A DNA stretch of 64,000 nucleotides from Paragordius varius (taxonomy: Eukaryota > Nematomorpha): positions 372,001-436,000 of the forward strand of contig OZ176050.1 in assembly GCA_964247055.1 (NCBI GenBank), read 5' to 3'. Every line of letters starts with the position of its first letter. The stretch's first letter is position 1. The notes beneath the pieces are model-generated. The model was given only the letters and a program-made list of their open reading frames with translations. It had not been told where the DNA came from and searched no databases. A program made the translations under genes and the position numbers. Below are positions 48,167-61,755 of this stretch, piece by piece.

Positions 48167-51100
48167 CACCAAATATTTTGGGGATCGGACTATAAATGTA
48201 ATTTTTATGAATTTTTTAAATATTTAAAAAATTTATTTTATACGATTTTAAAAATAAAAATGGCTACCTAAAATCCAAATTTGATCAGGTGATGTCGCCA
48301 TAATTTTTTTTGGGTAGCCCTATGGTAGTTCCATCATCACCCCGAATATTTTGGGGATCGGAGTATAAATGTAATTTTTATGAATTTTTTAAATATTTAA
48401 AAAATTTATTTTATACGATTTTAAAAATAAAAATGGCTACCTAAAATCCAAATTTGATCAGGTGATGTCGCCATAATTTTTTTTGGGTAGCCCTATGGTA
48501 GTTCCATCATCACCCCGAATACTTTGGGGATCTGACTATAAATGTAATTTTTATGAATTTTTTAAATATTTTAAAAATTTATTTTATACGATTTTAAAAA
48601 TAAAAATGGCTACCTAAAATCCAAATTTGATCAGGTGATGTCGCCATAATTTTTTTTGGGTAGCCCTATAGTAGTTCCATCATCACCCCAAATATTTTGG
48701 GGATCCGACTATAAATGTAATTTTTATGAATTTTTTAAATATTTGAAAAATTTATTTTATACGATTTAAAAAAAAAAAAATGGCTACCTAAAATCCAAAT
48801 TTGATCAGGTGATGTCACCATAATTTTTTTTGGGTAGCCCTATGGTAGTTCCATCATCACCCCAAATATTTTCGAGATCGGAGTATAAATGTAATTTTTA
48901 TAAATTTTTTAAATATTTAAAAAATTTATTTTATACGATTTTAAAAATAAAAATGGCTACCTAAAATCCAAATTTGATCAGGTGATGTCGCCATAATTTT
49001 TTTTGGGTAGCCCTATGGTAGTTCCATCATCACCCCAAATATTTTGGGGATCGGACTATAAATGTAATTTTTATGAATTTTTTAAATATTTAAAAAATTT
49101 ATTTTATACGATTTTAAAAATAAAAATGGCTACCTAAAATCCAAATTTGATCAGGTGATGTCACTATAATTTTTTTGGGTAGCCCTATGGTAGTTCCATC
49201 ATAACCCCAAATATTTTGGGGATCGGACTATAAATGTAATTTTTATGAATTTTTTAAATATTTAAAAAATTTATTTTATACGATTTTAAAAATAAAAATG
49301 GCTACCTAAAATCCAAATTTGATCAGGTGATGTCGCCATAATTTTTTTTGGGTAGCCCTATGGTAGTTCCATCATCACCCCAAATATTTTGGGGATCGGA
49401 TTTTAAATGTAATTTTTATGAATTTTTTAAATATTTAAAAAATTTATTTTATACGATTTTAAAAATAAAAATGGCTACCTAAAATCCAAATTTGATCAGG
49501 TGATGTCACCATAATTTTTTTTGGGTAGCCCTATGATAGTTCCATCATCACCCCAAATATTTTCGAGATCGGAGTATAAATGTAATTTTTATGAATTTTT
49601 TAAATATTTAAAAAATTTATTTTATACGATTTTAAAAATAAAAATGGCTACCTAAAATCCAAATTTGATCAGGTGATGTCACTATAATTTTTTTGGGTAG
49701 CCTATGGTAGTTCCATCATCACCCCAAATATTTTGGGGATCGGAGTATAAATGTAATTTTTATGAATTTTTTAAATATTTATTTATTTTATACGATTTTA
49801 AAAATAAAAATGGCTACCTAAAATCCAAATTTGATCAGGTGATGTCGCCATAATTTTTTTTGGGTAGCCCTATGGTAGTTCCATCATCACCCCGAATATT
49901 TTGGGGATCGGAGTATAAATGTAATTTTTATGAATTTTTTAAATATTTAAAAAATTTATTTTATACGATTTTAAAAATAAAAATGGCTACCTAAAATCCA
50001 AATTTGATCAGGTGATGTCGCCATAATTTTTTTTGGGTAGCCCTATGGTAGTTCCATCATCACCCCGAATACTTTGGGGATCGGACTATAAATGTAATTT
50101 TTATGAATTTTTTAAATATTTAAAAAATTTATTTTATACGATTTTAAAAATAAAAATGGCTACCTAAAATCCAAATTTGATCAGGTGATGTCGCCAAAAT
50201 TTTTTTTGGGTAGCCCTATGGTAGTTCCATCATCAACCCAAATATTGTCGAGATCGGAGTATAAATGTAATTTTTTTGAATTTTTTAAATATTTAAAAAA
50301 TTTATTTTATACGATTTTAAAAATAAAAATGGCTACCTAAAATCCAAATTTGATCAGGTGATGTCACCATAATTTTTTTGGGTAGCCCTATGGTAGTTCC
50401 ATCATCACCCCAAATATTTTCGAGATCGGAGTATAAATGTAATTTTTATAAATTTTTTAAATATTTAAAAAATTTATTTTATACGATTTTAAAAATAAAA
50501 ATGGCTACCTAAAATCCAAATTTGATCAGGTGATGTCGCCATAATTTTTTTTGGGTAGCCCTATGGTAGTTCCATCATCACACCAAATATTTTGGGGATC
50601 GGACTATAAATGTAATTTTTATGAATTTTTTAAATATTTAAAAAATTTATTTTATACGATTTTAAAAATAAAAATGGCTACCTAAAATCCAAATTTGATC
50701 AGGTGATGTCGCCATAATTTTTTTTGGGTAGCCCTATGGTAGTTCCATCATCACCCCGAATATTTTGGGGATCGGAGTATAAATGTAATTTTTATGAATT
50801 TTTTAAATATTTAAAAAATTTATTTTATACGATTTTAAAAATAAAAATGGCTACCTAAAATCCAAATTTGATCAGGTGATGTCGCCATAATTTTTTTTGG
50901 GTAGCCCTATGGTAGTTCCATCATCACCCCGAATACTTTGGGGATCTGACTATAAATGTAATTTTTATGAATTTTTTAAATATTTTAAAAATTTATTTTA
51001 TACGATTTTAAAAATAAAAATGGCTACCTAAAATCCAAATTTGATCAGGTGATGTCGCCATAATTTTTTTTGGGTAGCCCTATAGTAGTTCCATCATCAC

Positions 51101-52994
51101 CCCAAATATTTTGGGGATCCGACTATAAATGTAATTTTTATGAATTTTTTAAATATTTGAAAAATTTATTTTATACGATTTAAAAAAAAAAAAATGGCTA
51201 CCTAAAATCCAAATTTGATCAGGTGATGTCACCATAATTTTTTTTGGGTAGCCCTATGGTAGTTCCATCATCACCCCAAATATTTTCGAGATCGGAGTAT
51301 AAATGTAATTTTTATAAATTTTTTAAATATTTAAAAAATTTATTTTATACGATTTTAAAAATAAAAATGGCTACCTAAAATCCAAATTTGATCAGGTGAT
51401 GTCGCCATAATTTTTTTTGGGTAGCCCTATGGTAGTTCCATCATCACCCCAAATATTTTGGGGATCGGACTATAAATGTAATTTTTATGAATTTTTTAAA
51501 TATTTAAAAAATTTATTTTATACGATTTTAAAAATAAAAATGGCTACCTAAAATCCAAATTTGATCAGGTGATGTCACTATAATTTTTTTGGGTAGCCCT
51601 ATGGTAGTTCCATCATAACCCCAAATATTTTGGGGATCGGACTATAAATGTAATTTTTATGAATTTTTTAAATATTTAAAAAATTTATTTTATACGATTT
51701 TAAAAATAAAAATGGCTACCTAAAATCCAAATTTGATCAGGTGATGTCGCCATAATTTTTTTTGGGTAGCCCTATGGTAGTTCCATCATCACCCCAAATA
51801 TTTTGGGGATCGGATTTTAAATGTAATTTTTATGAATTTTTTAAATATTTAAAAAATTTATTTTATACGATTTTAAAAATAAAAATGGCTACCTAAAATC
51901 CAAATTTGATCAGGTGATGTCACCATAATTTTTTTTGGGTAGCCCTATGATAGTTCCATCATCACCCCAAATATTTTCGAGATCGGAGTATAAATGTAAT
52001 TTTTATGAATTTTTTAAATATTTAAAAAATTTATTTTATACGATTTTAAAAATAAAAATGGCTACCTAAAATCCAAATTTGATCAGGTGATGTCACTATA
52101 ATTTTTTTGGGTAGCCTATGGTAGTTCCATCATCACCCCAAATATTTTGGGGATCGGAGTATAAATGTAATTTTTATGAATTTTTTAAATATTTATTTAT
52201 TTTATACGATTTTAAAAATAAAAATGGCTACCTAAAATCCAAATTTGATCAGGTGATGTCGCCATAATTTTTTTTGGGTAGCCCTATGGTAGTTCCATCA
52301 TCACCCCGAATATTTTGGGGATCGGAGTATAAATGTAATTTTTATGAATTTTTTAAATATTTAAAAAATTTATTTTATACGATTTTAAAAATAAAAATGG
52401 CTACCTAAAATCCAAATTTGATCAGGTGATGTCGCCATAATTTTTTTTGGGTAGCCCTATGGTAGTTCCATCATCACCCCGAATACTTTGGGGATCGGAC
52501 TATAAATGTAATTTTTATGAATTTTTTAAATATTTAAAAAATTTATTTTATACGATTTTAAAAATAAAAATGGCTACCTAAAATCCAAATTTGATCAGGT
52601 GATGTCGCCAAAATTTTTTTTGGGTAGCCCTATGGTAGTTCCATCATCAACCCAAATATTGTCGAGATCGGAGTATAAATGTAATTTTTTTGAATTTTTT
52701 AAATATTTAAAAAATTTATTTTATACGATTTTAAAAATAAAAATGGCTACCTAAAATCCAAATTTGATCAGGTGATGTCACCATAATTTTTTTGGGTAGC
52801 CCTATGGTAGTTCCATCATCACCCCAAATATTTTCGAGATCGGAGTATAAATGTAATTTTTATAAATTTTTTAAATATTTAAAAAATTTATTTTATACGA
52901 TTTTAAAAATAAAAATGGCTACCTAAAATCCAAATTTGATCAGGTGATGTCGCCATAATTTTTTTTGGGTAGCCCTATGGTAGTTCCATCATCA
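48167..52994 (+). repeat. 14-monomer tandem duplication, unit 2,414 bp (two adjoining copies, a third at 43,332-45,746)
   Basis: 48,167-50,580 is followed directly by a copy at 50,581-52,994. Paired markers: CATCACACCAAATATTTTGGGG (48,166/50,580), GGGGATCTGAC, CCGACTATA with TTTGAAAAATT, the 13-A unit (48,781/51,195), CATCATAACCCC, GATCGGATTTTAAATG, CTATGATAGTT, GGGTAGCCTATGG (49,696/52,110), the AAATATTTATTTATTTTATACG unit (49,775/52,189), TCGCCAAAATTTT and CATCAACCCAAATATTGTCGAG. Copies are bounded by TCACTATAA versus TCGCCATAA at the left junction and by CACACC versus CACCCC on the right (50,582/52,996). The same unit is also present at 43,332-45,746, giving three in all. The junction at about 50,538-50,580 looks like a clean unequal-exchange breakpoint between in-phase monomers. 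Confidence 0.9.
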
Positions 52995-55900
52995 CCCCAA
53001 ATATTTTGGGGATCGGACTATAAATGTAATTTTTATGAATTTTTTAAATATTTAAAAAATTTATTTTATACGATTTTAAAAATAAAAATGGCTACCTAAA
53101 ATCCAAATTTGATCAGGTGATGTCGCCATGATTTTTTTTGGGTAGCCCTATGGTAGTTCCATCATCACCCCAAATATTTTCGAGATCGGAGTATAAATAT
53201 AATTTTTATGAATTTCTTAAATATTTAAAAAATTTATTTTATACGATTTTAAAAATAAAAATGGCTACCTAAAATCCAAATTTGATCAGGTGATGTCACT
53301 ATAATTTTTTTGGGTAGCCCTATGGTAGTTCCATCATCACCCCAAATATTTTGGGGATCGGAGTATAAATGTAATTTTTATGAATTTTTTAAATATTTAT
53401 TTATTTTATACGATTTTAAAAATAAAAATGGCTACCTAAAATCCAAATTTGATCAGGTGATGTCACCATAATTTTTTTTGGGTAGCCCTATGGTAGTTCC
53501 ATCATCACCCCGAATACTTTGGGGATCGGACTATAAATGTAATTTTTATGAATTTTTTAAATATTTAAAAAATTTATTTTATACGATTTTAAAAATAAAA
53601 ATGGCTACCTAAAATCCAAATTTGATCAGGTGATGTCGCCAAAATTTTTTTTGGGTAGCCCTATAGTAGTTCCATCATCACCAAAAATATTTTGGGGATC
53701 GGAGTATAAATGTAATTTTTATGAATTTTTTATATATTTAAAAAATTTATTTTATACGATTTTAAAAATAAAAATGGCTACCTAAAATCCAAATTTGATC
53801 AGGTGATGTCACCATAATTTTTTTTGGGTAGCCCTATGGTAGTTCCATCATCAACCCAAATATTGTCGAGATCGGAGTATAAATGTAATTTTTTTGAATT
53901 TTTTAAATATTTAAAAAATTTATTTTATACGATTTTAAAAATAAAAATGGCTACCTAAAATCCAAATTTGATCAGGTGATGTCGCCATAATTTTTTTTGG
54001 GTAGCCCTATGGTAGTTCCATCATCACCCCGAATACTTTGGGGATCGGACTATAAATGTAATTTTTATGAATTTTTTAAATATTTAAAAAATTTATTTTA
54101 TACGATTTTAAAAATAAAAATGGCTACCTAAAATCCAAGTTTGATCAGGTGATGTCGCCATAATTTTTTTTGGGTAGCCCTATAGTAGTTCCATCATCAC
54201 CCCAAATTTTTTGGGGATCCGACTATAAATGTAATTTTTATGAATTTTTTAAATATTTGAAAAATTTATTTTATACGATTTTAAAAATAAATATGGCTAC
54301 CTAAAATCCAAATTTGATCAGGTGATGTCACCATAATTTTTTTTGGGTAGCCCTATGGTAGTTCCATCATCACCCCAAATATTTTCGAGATCGGAGTATA
54401 AATGTAATTTTTATAAATTTTTTAAATATTTAAAAAATTTATTTTATACGATTTTAAAAATAAAAATGGCTACCTAAAATCCAAATTTGATCAGGTGATG
54501 TCACCATAATTTTTTTTGGGTAGCCCTATGGTAGTTCCATCATCACCCCGAATACTTTGGGGATCGGACTATAAATGTAATTTTTATGAATTTTTTAAAT
54601 ATTTAAAAAATTTATTTTATACGATTTTAAAAATAAAAATGGCTACCTAAAATCCAAATTTGATCAGGTGATGTCGCCAAAATTTTTTTTGGGTAGCCCT
54701 ATAGTAGTTCCATCATCACCAAAAATATTTTGGGGATCGGAGTATAAATGTAATTTTTATGAATTTTTTAAATATTTAAAAAATTTATTTTATACGATTT
54801 TAAAAATAAAAATGGCTACCTAAAATCTAAATTTGATCAGGTGATGTCACCATAATTTTTTTTGGGTAGCCCTATGGTAGTTCCATCATCACCCCAAATA
54901 TTTTCGAGATCGGACTATAAATGTAATTTTTATGAATTTTTTAAATATTTAAAAAATTTATTTTATACGATTTTAAAAATAAAAATGGCTACCTAAAATC
55001 CAAATTTGATCAGGTGATGTCACCATAATTTTTTTTGGGTATCCCTATAGTAGTTCCATCATCACCAAAAATATTTTGGGGATCGGAGTATAAATGTAAT
55101 TTTTATGAATTTTTTAAATATTTAAAAAATTTATTTTATACGATTTTAAAAATAAAAATGGCTACCTAAAATCCAAATTTGATCAGGTGATGTCACCATA
55201 ATTTTTTTTGGGTAGCCCTATGGTAGTTCCATCATCAACCCAAATATTGTCGAGATCGGAGTATAAATGTAATTTTTTTGAATTTTTTAAATATTTAAAA
55301 AATTTATTTTATACGATTTTAAAAATAAAAATGGCTACCTAAAATCCAAATTTGATCAGGTGATGTCGCCATAATTTTTTTTGGGTAGCCCTATGGTAGT
55401 TCCATCATCACCCCGAATACTTTGGGGATCGGACTATAAATGTAATTTTTATGAATTTTTTAAATATTTAAAAAATTTATTTTATACGATTTTAAAAATA
55501 AAAATGGCTACCTAAAATCCAAATTTGATCAGGTGATGTCACCATAATTTTTTTTGGGTAGCCCTATGATAGTTCCATCATCACCCCAAATATTTTCGAG
55601 ATCGGAGTATAAATGTAATTTTTATGAATTTTTTAAATATTTAAAAAATTTATTTTATACGATTTTAAAAATAAAAATGGCTACCTAAAATCCAAATTTG
55701 ATCAGGTGATGTCACTATAATTTTTTTGGGTAGCCTATGGTAGTTCCATCATCACCCCAAATATTTTGGGGATCGGAGTATAAATGTAATTTTTATGAAT
55801 TTTTTAAATATTTATTTATTTTATACGATTTTAAAAATAAAAATGGCTACCTAAAATCCAAATTTGATCAGGTGATGTCACCATAATTTTTTTTGGGTAG

Positions 55901-58164
55901 CCCTATGGTAGTTCCATCATCACCCCGAATACTTTGGGGATCGGACTATAAATGTAATTTTTATGAATTTTTTAAATATTTAAAAAATTTATTTTATACG
56001 ATTTTAAAAATAAAAATGGCTACCTAAAATCCAAATTTGATCAGGTGATGTCGCCAAAATTTTTTTTGGGTAGCCCTATAGTAGTTCCATCATCACCAAA
56101 AATATTTTGGGGATCGGAGTATAAATGTAATTTTTATGAATTTTTTAAATATTTAAAAAATTTATTTTATACGATTTTAAAAATAAAAATGGCTACCTAA
56201 AATCCAAATTTGATCAGGTGATGTCGCCATAATTTTTTTTGGGTAGCCCTATGGTAGTTCCATCATCACCCCGAATATTTTGGGGATCGGAGTATAAATG
56301 TAATTTTTATGAATTTTTTAAATATTTAAAAAATTTATTTTATACGATTTTAAAAATAAAAATGGCTACCTAAAATCCAAATTTGATCAGGTGATGTCGC
56401 CATAATTTTTTTTGGGTAGCCCTATGGTAGTTCCATCATCACCCCGAATACTTTGGGGATCGGACTATAAATGTAATTTTTATGAATTTTTTAAATATTT
56501 AAAAAATTTATTTTATACGATTTTAAAAATAAAAATGGCTACCTAAAATCCAAATTTGATCAGGTGATGTCGCCAAAATTTTTTTTGGGTAGCCCTATGG
56601 TAGTTCCATCATCAACCCAAATATTGTCGAGATCGGAGTATAAATGTAATTTTTTTGAATTTTTTAAATATTTAAAAAATTTATTTTATACGATTTTAAA
56701 AATAAAAATGGCTACCTAAAATCCAAATTTGATCAGGTGATGTCGCCATAATTTTTTTTGGGTAGCCCTATGGTAGTTCCATCATCACCCCGAATACTTT
56801 GGGGATCGGACTATAAATGTAATTTTTATGAATTTTTTAAATATTTTAAAAATTTATTTTATACGATTTTAAAAATAAAAATGGCTACCTAAAATCCAAA
56901 TTTGATCAGGTGATGTCGCCATAATTTTTTTTGGGTAGCCCTATAGTAGTTCCATCATCTCCCCAAATATTTTGGGGATCCGACTATAAATGTAATTTTT
57001 ATGAATTTTTTAAATATTTGAAAAATTTATTTTATACGATTTAAAAAAAAAAAATGGCTACCTAAAATCCAAATTTGATCAGGTGATGTCACCATAATTT
57101 TTTTGGGTAGCCCTATGGTAGTTCCATCATCACCCCAAATATTTTCGAGATCGGAGTATAAATGTAATTTTTATAAATTTTTTAAATATTTAAAAAATTT
57201 ATTTTATACGATTTTAAAAATAAAAATGGCTACCTAAAATCCAAATTTGATCAGGTGATGTCGCCATAATTTTTTTTGGGTAGCCCTATGGTAGTTCCAT
57301 CATCACCCCAAATATTTTGGGGATCGGACTATAAATGTAATTTTTATGAATTTTTTAAATATTTAAAAAATTTATTTTATACGATTTTAAAAATAAAAAT
57401 GGCTACCTAAAATCCAAATTTGATCAGGTGATGTCGCCATGATTTTTTTTGGGTAGCCCTATGGTAGTTCCATCATCACCCCAAATATTTTCGAGATCGG
57501 AGTATAAATATAATTTTTATGAATTTCTTAAATATTTAAAAAATTTATTTTATACGATTTTAAAAATAAAAATGGCTACCTAAAATCCAAATTTGATCAG
57601 GTGATGTCACTATAATTTTTTTGGGTAGCCCTATGGTAGTTCCATCATCACCCCAAATATTTTGGGGATCGGAGTATAAATGTAATTTTTATGAATTTTT
57701 TAAATATTTATTTATTTTATACGATTTTAAAAATAAAAATGGCTACCTAAAATCCAAATTTGATCAGGTGATGTCACCATAATTTTTTTTGGGTAGCCCT
57801 ATGGTAGTTCCATCATCACCCCGAATACTTTGGGGATCGGACTATAAATGTAATTTTTATGAATTTTTTAAATATTTAAAAAATTTATTTTATACGATTT
57901 TAAAAATAAAAATGGCTACCTAAAATCCAAATTTGATCAGGTGATGTCGCCAAAATTTTTTTTGGGTAGCCCTATAGTAGTTCCATCATCACCAAAAATA
58001 TTTTGGGGATCGGAGTATAAATGTAATTTTTATGAATTTTTTAAATATTTAAAAAATTTATTTTATACGATTTTAAAAATAAAAATGGCTACCTAAAATC
58101 CAAATTTGATCAGGTGATGTCACCATAATTTTTTTTGGGTAGCCCTATGGTAGTTCCATCATCA
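52740..58164 (+). repeat. 25-monomer higher-order copy, spacing 4,311 bp
   Basis: The tract 52,740-53,853 recurs at 57,051-58,164 (about 1.1 kb). Shared markers are TTTTTATAAATT, TCGCCATGATT (53,130/57,441), AATTTCTTAAAT, the AAATATTTATTTATTTT unit, CCCCGAATACTTT, TCGCCAAAATTTT with CTATAGTAG, and CACCAAAAATATTTTGGGG (53,681/57,992). TTTTTTATATATTTAAA (about 53,740) is private to the first copy. The left bound is CGATTTTAAAAATAAA against the 12-A unit; the right bound is CATCAACCC versus CATCACCCC. Confidence 0.83.
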
Positions 58165-59159
58165 CCCCGAATACTTTGGGGATCGGACTATAAATGTAAT
58201 TTTTATGAATTTTTTAAATATTTAAAAAATTTATTTTATACGATTTTAAAAATAAAAATGGCTACCTAAAATCCAAATTTGATCAGGTGATGTCGCCAAA
58301 ATTTTTTTTGGGTAGCCCTATAGTAGTTCCATCATCACCAAAAATATTTTGGGGATCGGAGTATAAATGTAATTTTTATGAATTTTTTAAATATTTAAAA
58401 AATTTATTTTATACGATTTTAAAAATAAAAATGGCTACCTAAAATCTAAATTTGATCAGGTGATGTCACCATAATTTTTTTTGGGTAGCCCTATGGTAGT
58501 TCCATCATCACCCCAAATATTTTCGAGATCGGACTATAAATGTAATTTTTATGAATTTTTTAAATATTTAAAAAATTTATTTTATACGATTTTAAAAATA
58601 AAAATGGCTACCTAAAATCCAAATTTGATCAGGTGATGTCACCATAATTTTTTTTGGTTATCCCTATAGTAGTTCCATCATCACCAAAAATATTTTGGGG
58701 ATCGGAGTATAAATGTAATTTTTATGAATTTTTTAAATATTTAAAAAATTTATTTTATACGATTTTAAAAATAAAAATGGCTACCTAAAATCCAAATTTG
58801 ATCAGGTGATGTCACCATAATTTTTTTTGGGTAGCCCTATGGTAGTTCCATCATCAACCCAAATATTGTCGAGATCGGAGTATAAATGTAATTTTTTTGA
58901 ATTTTTTAAATATTTAAAAAATTTATTTTATACGATTTTAAAAATAAAAATGGCTACCTAAAATCCAAATTTGATCAGGTGATGTCGCCATAATTTTTTT
59001 TGGGTAGCCCTATGGTAGTTCCATCATCACCCCGAATACTTTGGGGATCGGACTATAAATGTAATTTTTATGAATTTTTTAAATATTTAAAAAATTTATT
59101 TTATACGATTTTAAAAATAAAAATGGCTACCTAAAATCCAAATTTGATCAGGTGATGTC
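54416..59159 (+). repeat. 21-monomer higher-order copy, spacing 3,619 bp
   Basis: The tract 54,416-55,540 recurs at 58,035-59,159. Shared markers are CCCCGAATACTTT, TCGCCAAAATTTT/CTATAGTAG, CACCAAAAATATTTT, AAAATCTAAATTTG (54,821/58,440), TTTTCGAGATCGGACTATA, and the rare TATCCCTATAG (55,041/58,660). The second copy has TTTGGTTATCCC where the first has TTTGGGTATCCC, a private change. Bounds are TTTATAAATT versus TTTATGAATT (54,415/58,034) and TCACC versus TCGCC (55,541/59,160). Confidence 0.83.
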
Positions 59160-61755
59160 GCCATAATTTTTTTTGGGTAGCCCTATTGTAGTTCCATCAT
59201 CACCCCAAATATTTTGGGGATCCGACTATAAATGTAATTTTTATGAATTTTTTAAATATTTGAAAAATTTATTTTATACGATTTTAAAAATAAAAATGGC
59301 TACCTATAATCCAAATTTGATCAGGTGATGTCGCCATAATTTTTTTTGGGTAGCCCTATGGTAGTTCCATCATCACCCCAAATATTTTGGGGATCCGACT
59401 ATAAATGTAATTTTTATGAATTTTTTAAATATTTGAAAAATTTATTTTATACGATTTTAAAAATAAAAATGGCTACCTAAAATCCAAATTTGATCAGGTG
59501 ATGTCACCATAATTTTTTTTGGGTAGCCCTATGGTAGTTCCATCATCACCCCAAATATTTTCGAGATCGGAGTATAAATGTAATTTTTATAAATTTTTTA
59601 AATATTTATTTTATACGATTTTAAAAATAAAAATGGCTACCTAAAATCTAAATTTGATCAGGTGATGTCACCATAATTTTTTTTGGGTAGCCCTATGGTA
59701 GTTCCATCATCACCCCAAATATTTTCGAGATCGGACTATAAATGTAATTTTTATGAATTTTTTAAATATTTAAAAAATTTATTTTAAACGATTTTAAAAA
59801 TAAAAATGGCTACCTAAAATCCAAATTTGATCAGGTGATGTCACCATAATATTTTTTGGGTAGCCCTATGGTAGTTCCATCATCACCCCAAATATTGTCG
59901 AGATCGGATTATAAATGTAATTTTTATTTAAAAAATTTATTTTATACGATTTTAAAAATAAAAATGGCTACCTAAAATCCAAATTTGATCAGGTGATGTC
60001 ACCATAATTTTTTTTGGGTAGCCCTATGGTACATCATCACCCCAAATATTTTCGAGATCGGAGTATAAATGTAATTTTTATGAATTTTTTAAATATTTAA
60101 AAAATTTATTTTATACGATTTTAAAAATAAAAATGGCTACCTAAAATCCAAATTTGATCAGGTGATGTCACCATAATTTTTTTTGGGTAGCCCTATGGTA
60201 GTTCCATCATCACCCCGAATACTTTGGGGATCGGACTATAAATGTAATTTTTATTTGAAAAATTTATTTTATACGATTTTAAAAATAAAAATGGCTACCT
60301 AAAATCCAAATTTGATCAGGTGATGTCACCATAATTTTTTTTGGGTAGCCCTATGGTAGTTCCATCATCACCCCAAATATTTTGGGGATCGGAGTATAAA
60401 TGTAATTTTTATGAATTTTTAAAATATTTATTTATTTTATACGATTTTAAAAATAAAAATGGCTACCTAAAATCCAAATTTGATCAGGTGATGTCACCAT
60501 AATTTTTTTTGGGTAGCCCTATGGTAGTTCCATCATCACCCCGAATACTTTGGGGATCGGACTATAAATGTAATTTTTATGAATTTTTTAAATATTTAAA
60601 AAATTTATTTTATACGATTTTAAAAATAAAAATGGCTACCTAAAATCCAAATTTGATCAGGTGATGTCGCCAAAATTTTTTTTGGCTAGCCCTATAGTAG
60701 TTCCATCATCACCATAAATATTTTGGGGATCGGAGTATAAATGTAATTTTTATGAATTTTTTAAATATTTAAAAAATTTATTTTATACGATTTAAAAAAT
60801 AAAAATGGCTACCTAAAATCCAAATTTGATCAGGTGATGTCACCATAATTTTTTTTGGGTAGCCCTATGGTAGTTCCATCATCTACCCAAATATTGTCGA
60901 GATCGGAGTATAAATGTAATTTTTTTGAATTTTTTAAATATTTAAAAAATTTATTTTATACGATTTTAAAAATAAAAATGGCTACCTAAAATCCAAATTT
61001 GATCAGGTGATGTCACCATAATTTTTTTTGGTTATCCCTATAGTAGTTCCATCATCACCAAAAATATTTTGGGGATCGGAGTATAAATGTAATTTTTATG
61101 AATTTTTTAAATATTTAAAAAATTTATTTTATACGATTTTAAAAATAAAAATGGCTACCTAAAATCCAAATTTGATCAGGTGATGTCACCATAATTTTTT
61201 TTGGGTAGCCCTATGGTAGTTCCATCATCAACCCAAATATTGTCGAGATCGGAGTATAAATGTAATTTTTTTGAATTTTTTAAATATTTAAAAAATTTAT
61301 TTTATACGATTTTAAAAATAAAAATGGCTACCTAAAATCCAAATTTGATCAGGTGATGTCGCCATAATTTTTTTTGGGTAGCCCTATGGTAGTTCCATCA
61401 TCACCCCGAATACTTTGGGGATCGGACTATAAATGTAATTTTTATGAATTTTTTAAATATTTAAAAAATTTATTTTATACGATTTTAAAAATAAAAATGG
61501 CTACCTAAAATCCAAATTTGATCAGGTGATGTCGCCATAATTTTTTTTGGGTAGCCCTATTGTAGTTCCATCATCACCCCAAATATTTTGGGGATCCGAC
61601 TATAAATGTAATTTTTATGAATTTTTTAAATATTTGAAAAATTTATTTTATACGATTTTAAAAATAAAAATGGCTACCTAAAATCCAAATTTGATCAGGT
61701 GATGTCGCCATAATTTTTTTTGGGTAGCCCTATGGTAGTTCCATCATCACCCCGA
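58552..61755 (+). repeat. 14-monomer higher-order copy, spacing 2,374 bp
   Basis: About 0.83 kb at 58,552-59,383 recurs at 60,926-61,757. It carries TTTGGTTATCCC (58,658/61,032), CACCAAAAATATTTT, CATCAACCCAAATATTGTCGAG with TTTTTTGAA, CCCCGAATACTTT and CTATTGTAG (59,186/61,560) with CCGACTATA and TTTGAAAAATT. CTACCTATAATCC at 59,307 is private to the left copy. The TTTGGTTATCCC change places this event after the 3,619-bp duplication, since only the later copy at 58.6 kb has it. Confidence 0.78.

Larger units (their letters stand above)
40787..50581 (+). repeat. Long-range duplication of about 4.6 kb (spacing 5,181 then 4,835 bp)
   Basis: The block 45,968-50,581 copies 40,787-45,746 in order. 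The first part (45,968-47,057) matches 40,787-41,876 at 5,181 bp: GGCTATCTAAAA (41,004/46,185 and 41,871/47,052) and GGGTAGTCC (41,401/46,582). The second part (47,058-50,581) matches 42,223-45,746 at 4,835 bp: AAATTTCATCAGG (42,236/47,071), TTTTTACGTAGCC, GATCGGATTATA (43,001/47,836), CATCACACC (43,331/48,166), GGGGATCTGAC (43,696/48,531), the 13-A unit (43,933/48,768) and GGGTAGCCTATGG (44,861/49,696). The 346-bp step between the offsets is two monomers missing from the right copy, near 47,057. In the 3.5-kb second part I saw no difference at any marker checked. Confidence 0.88.
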
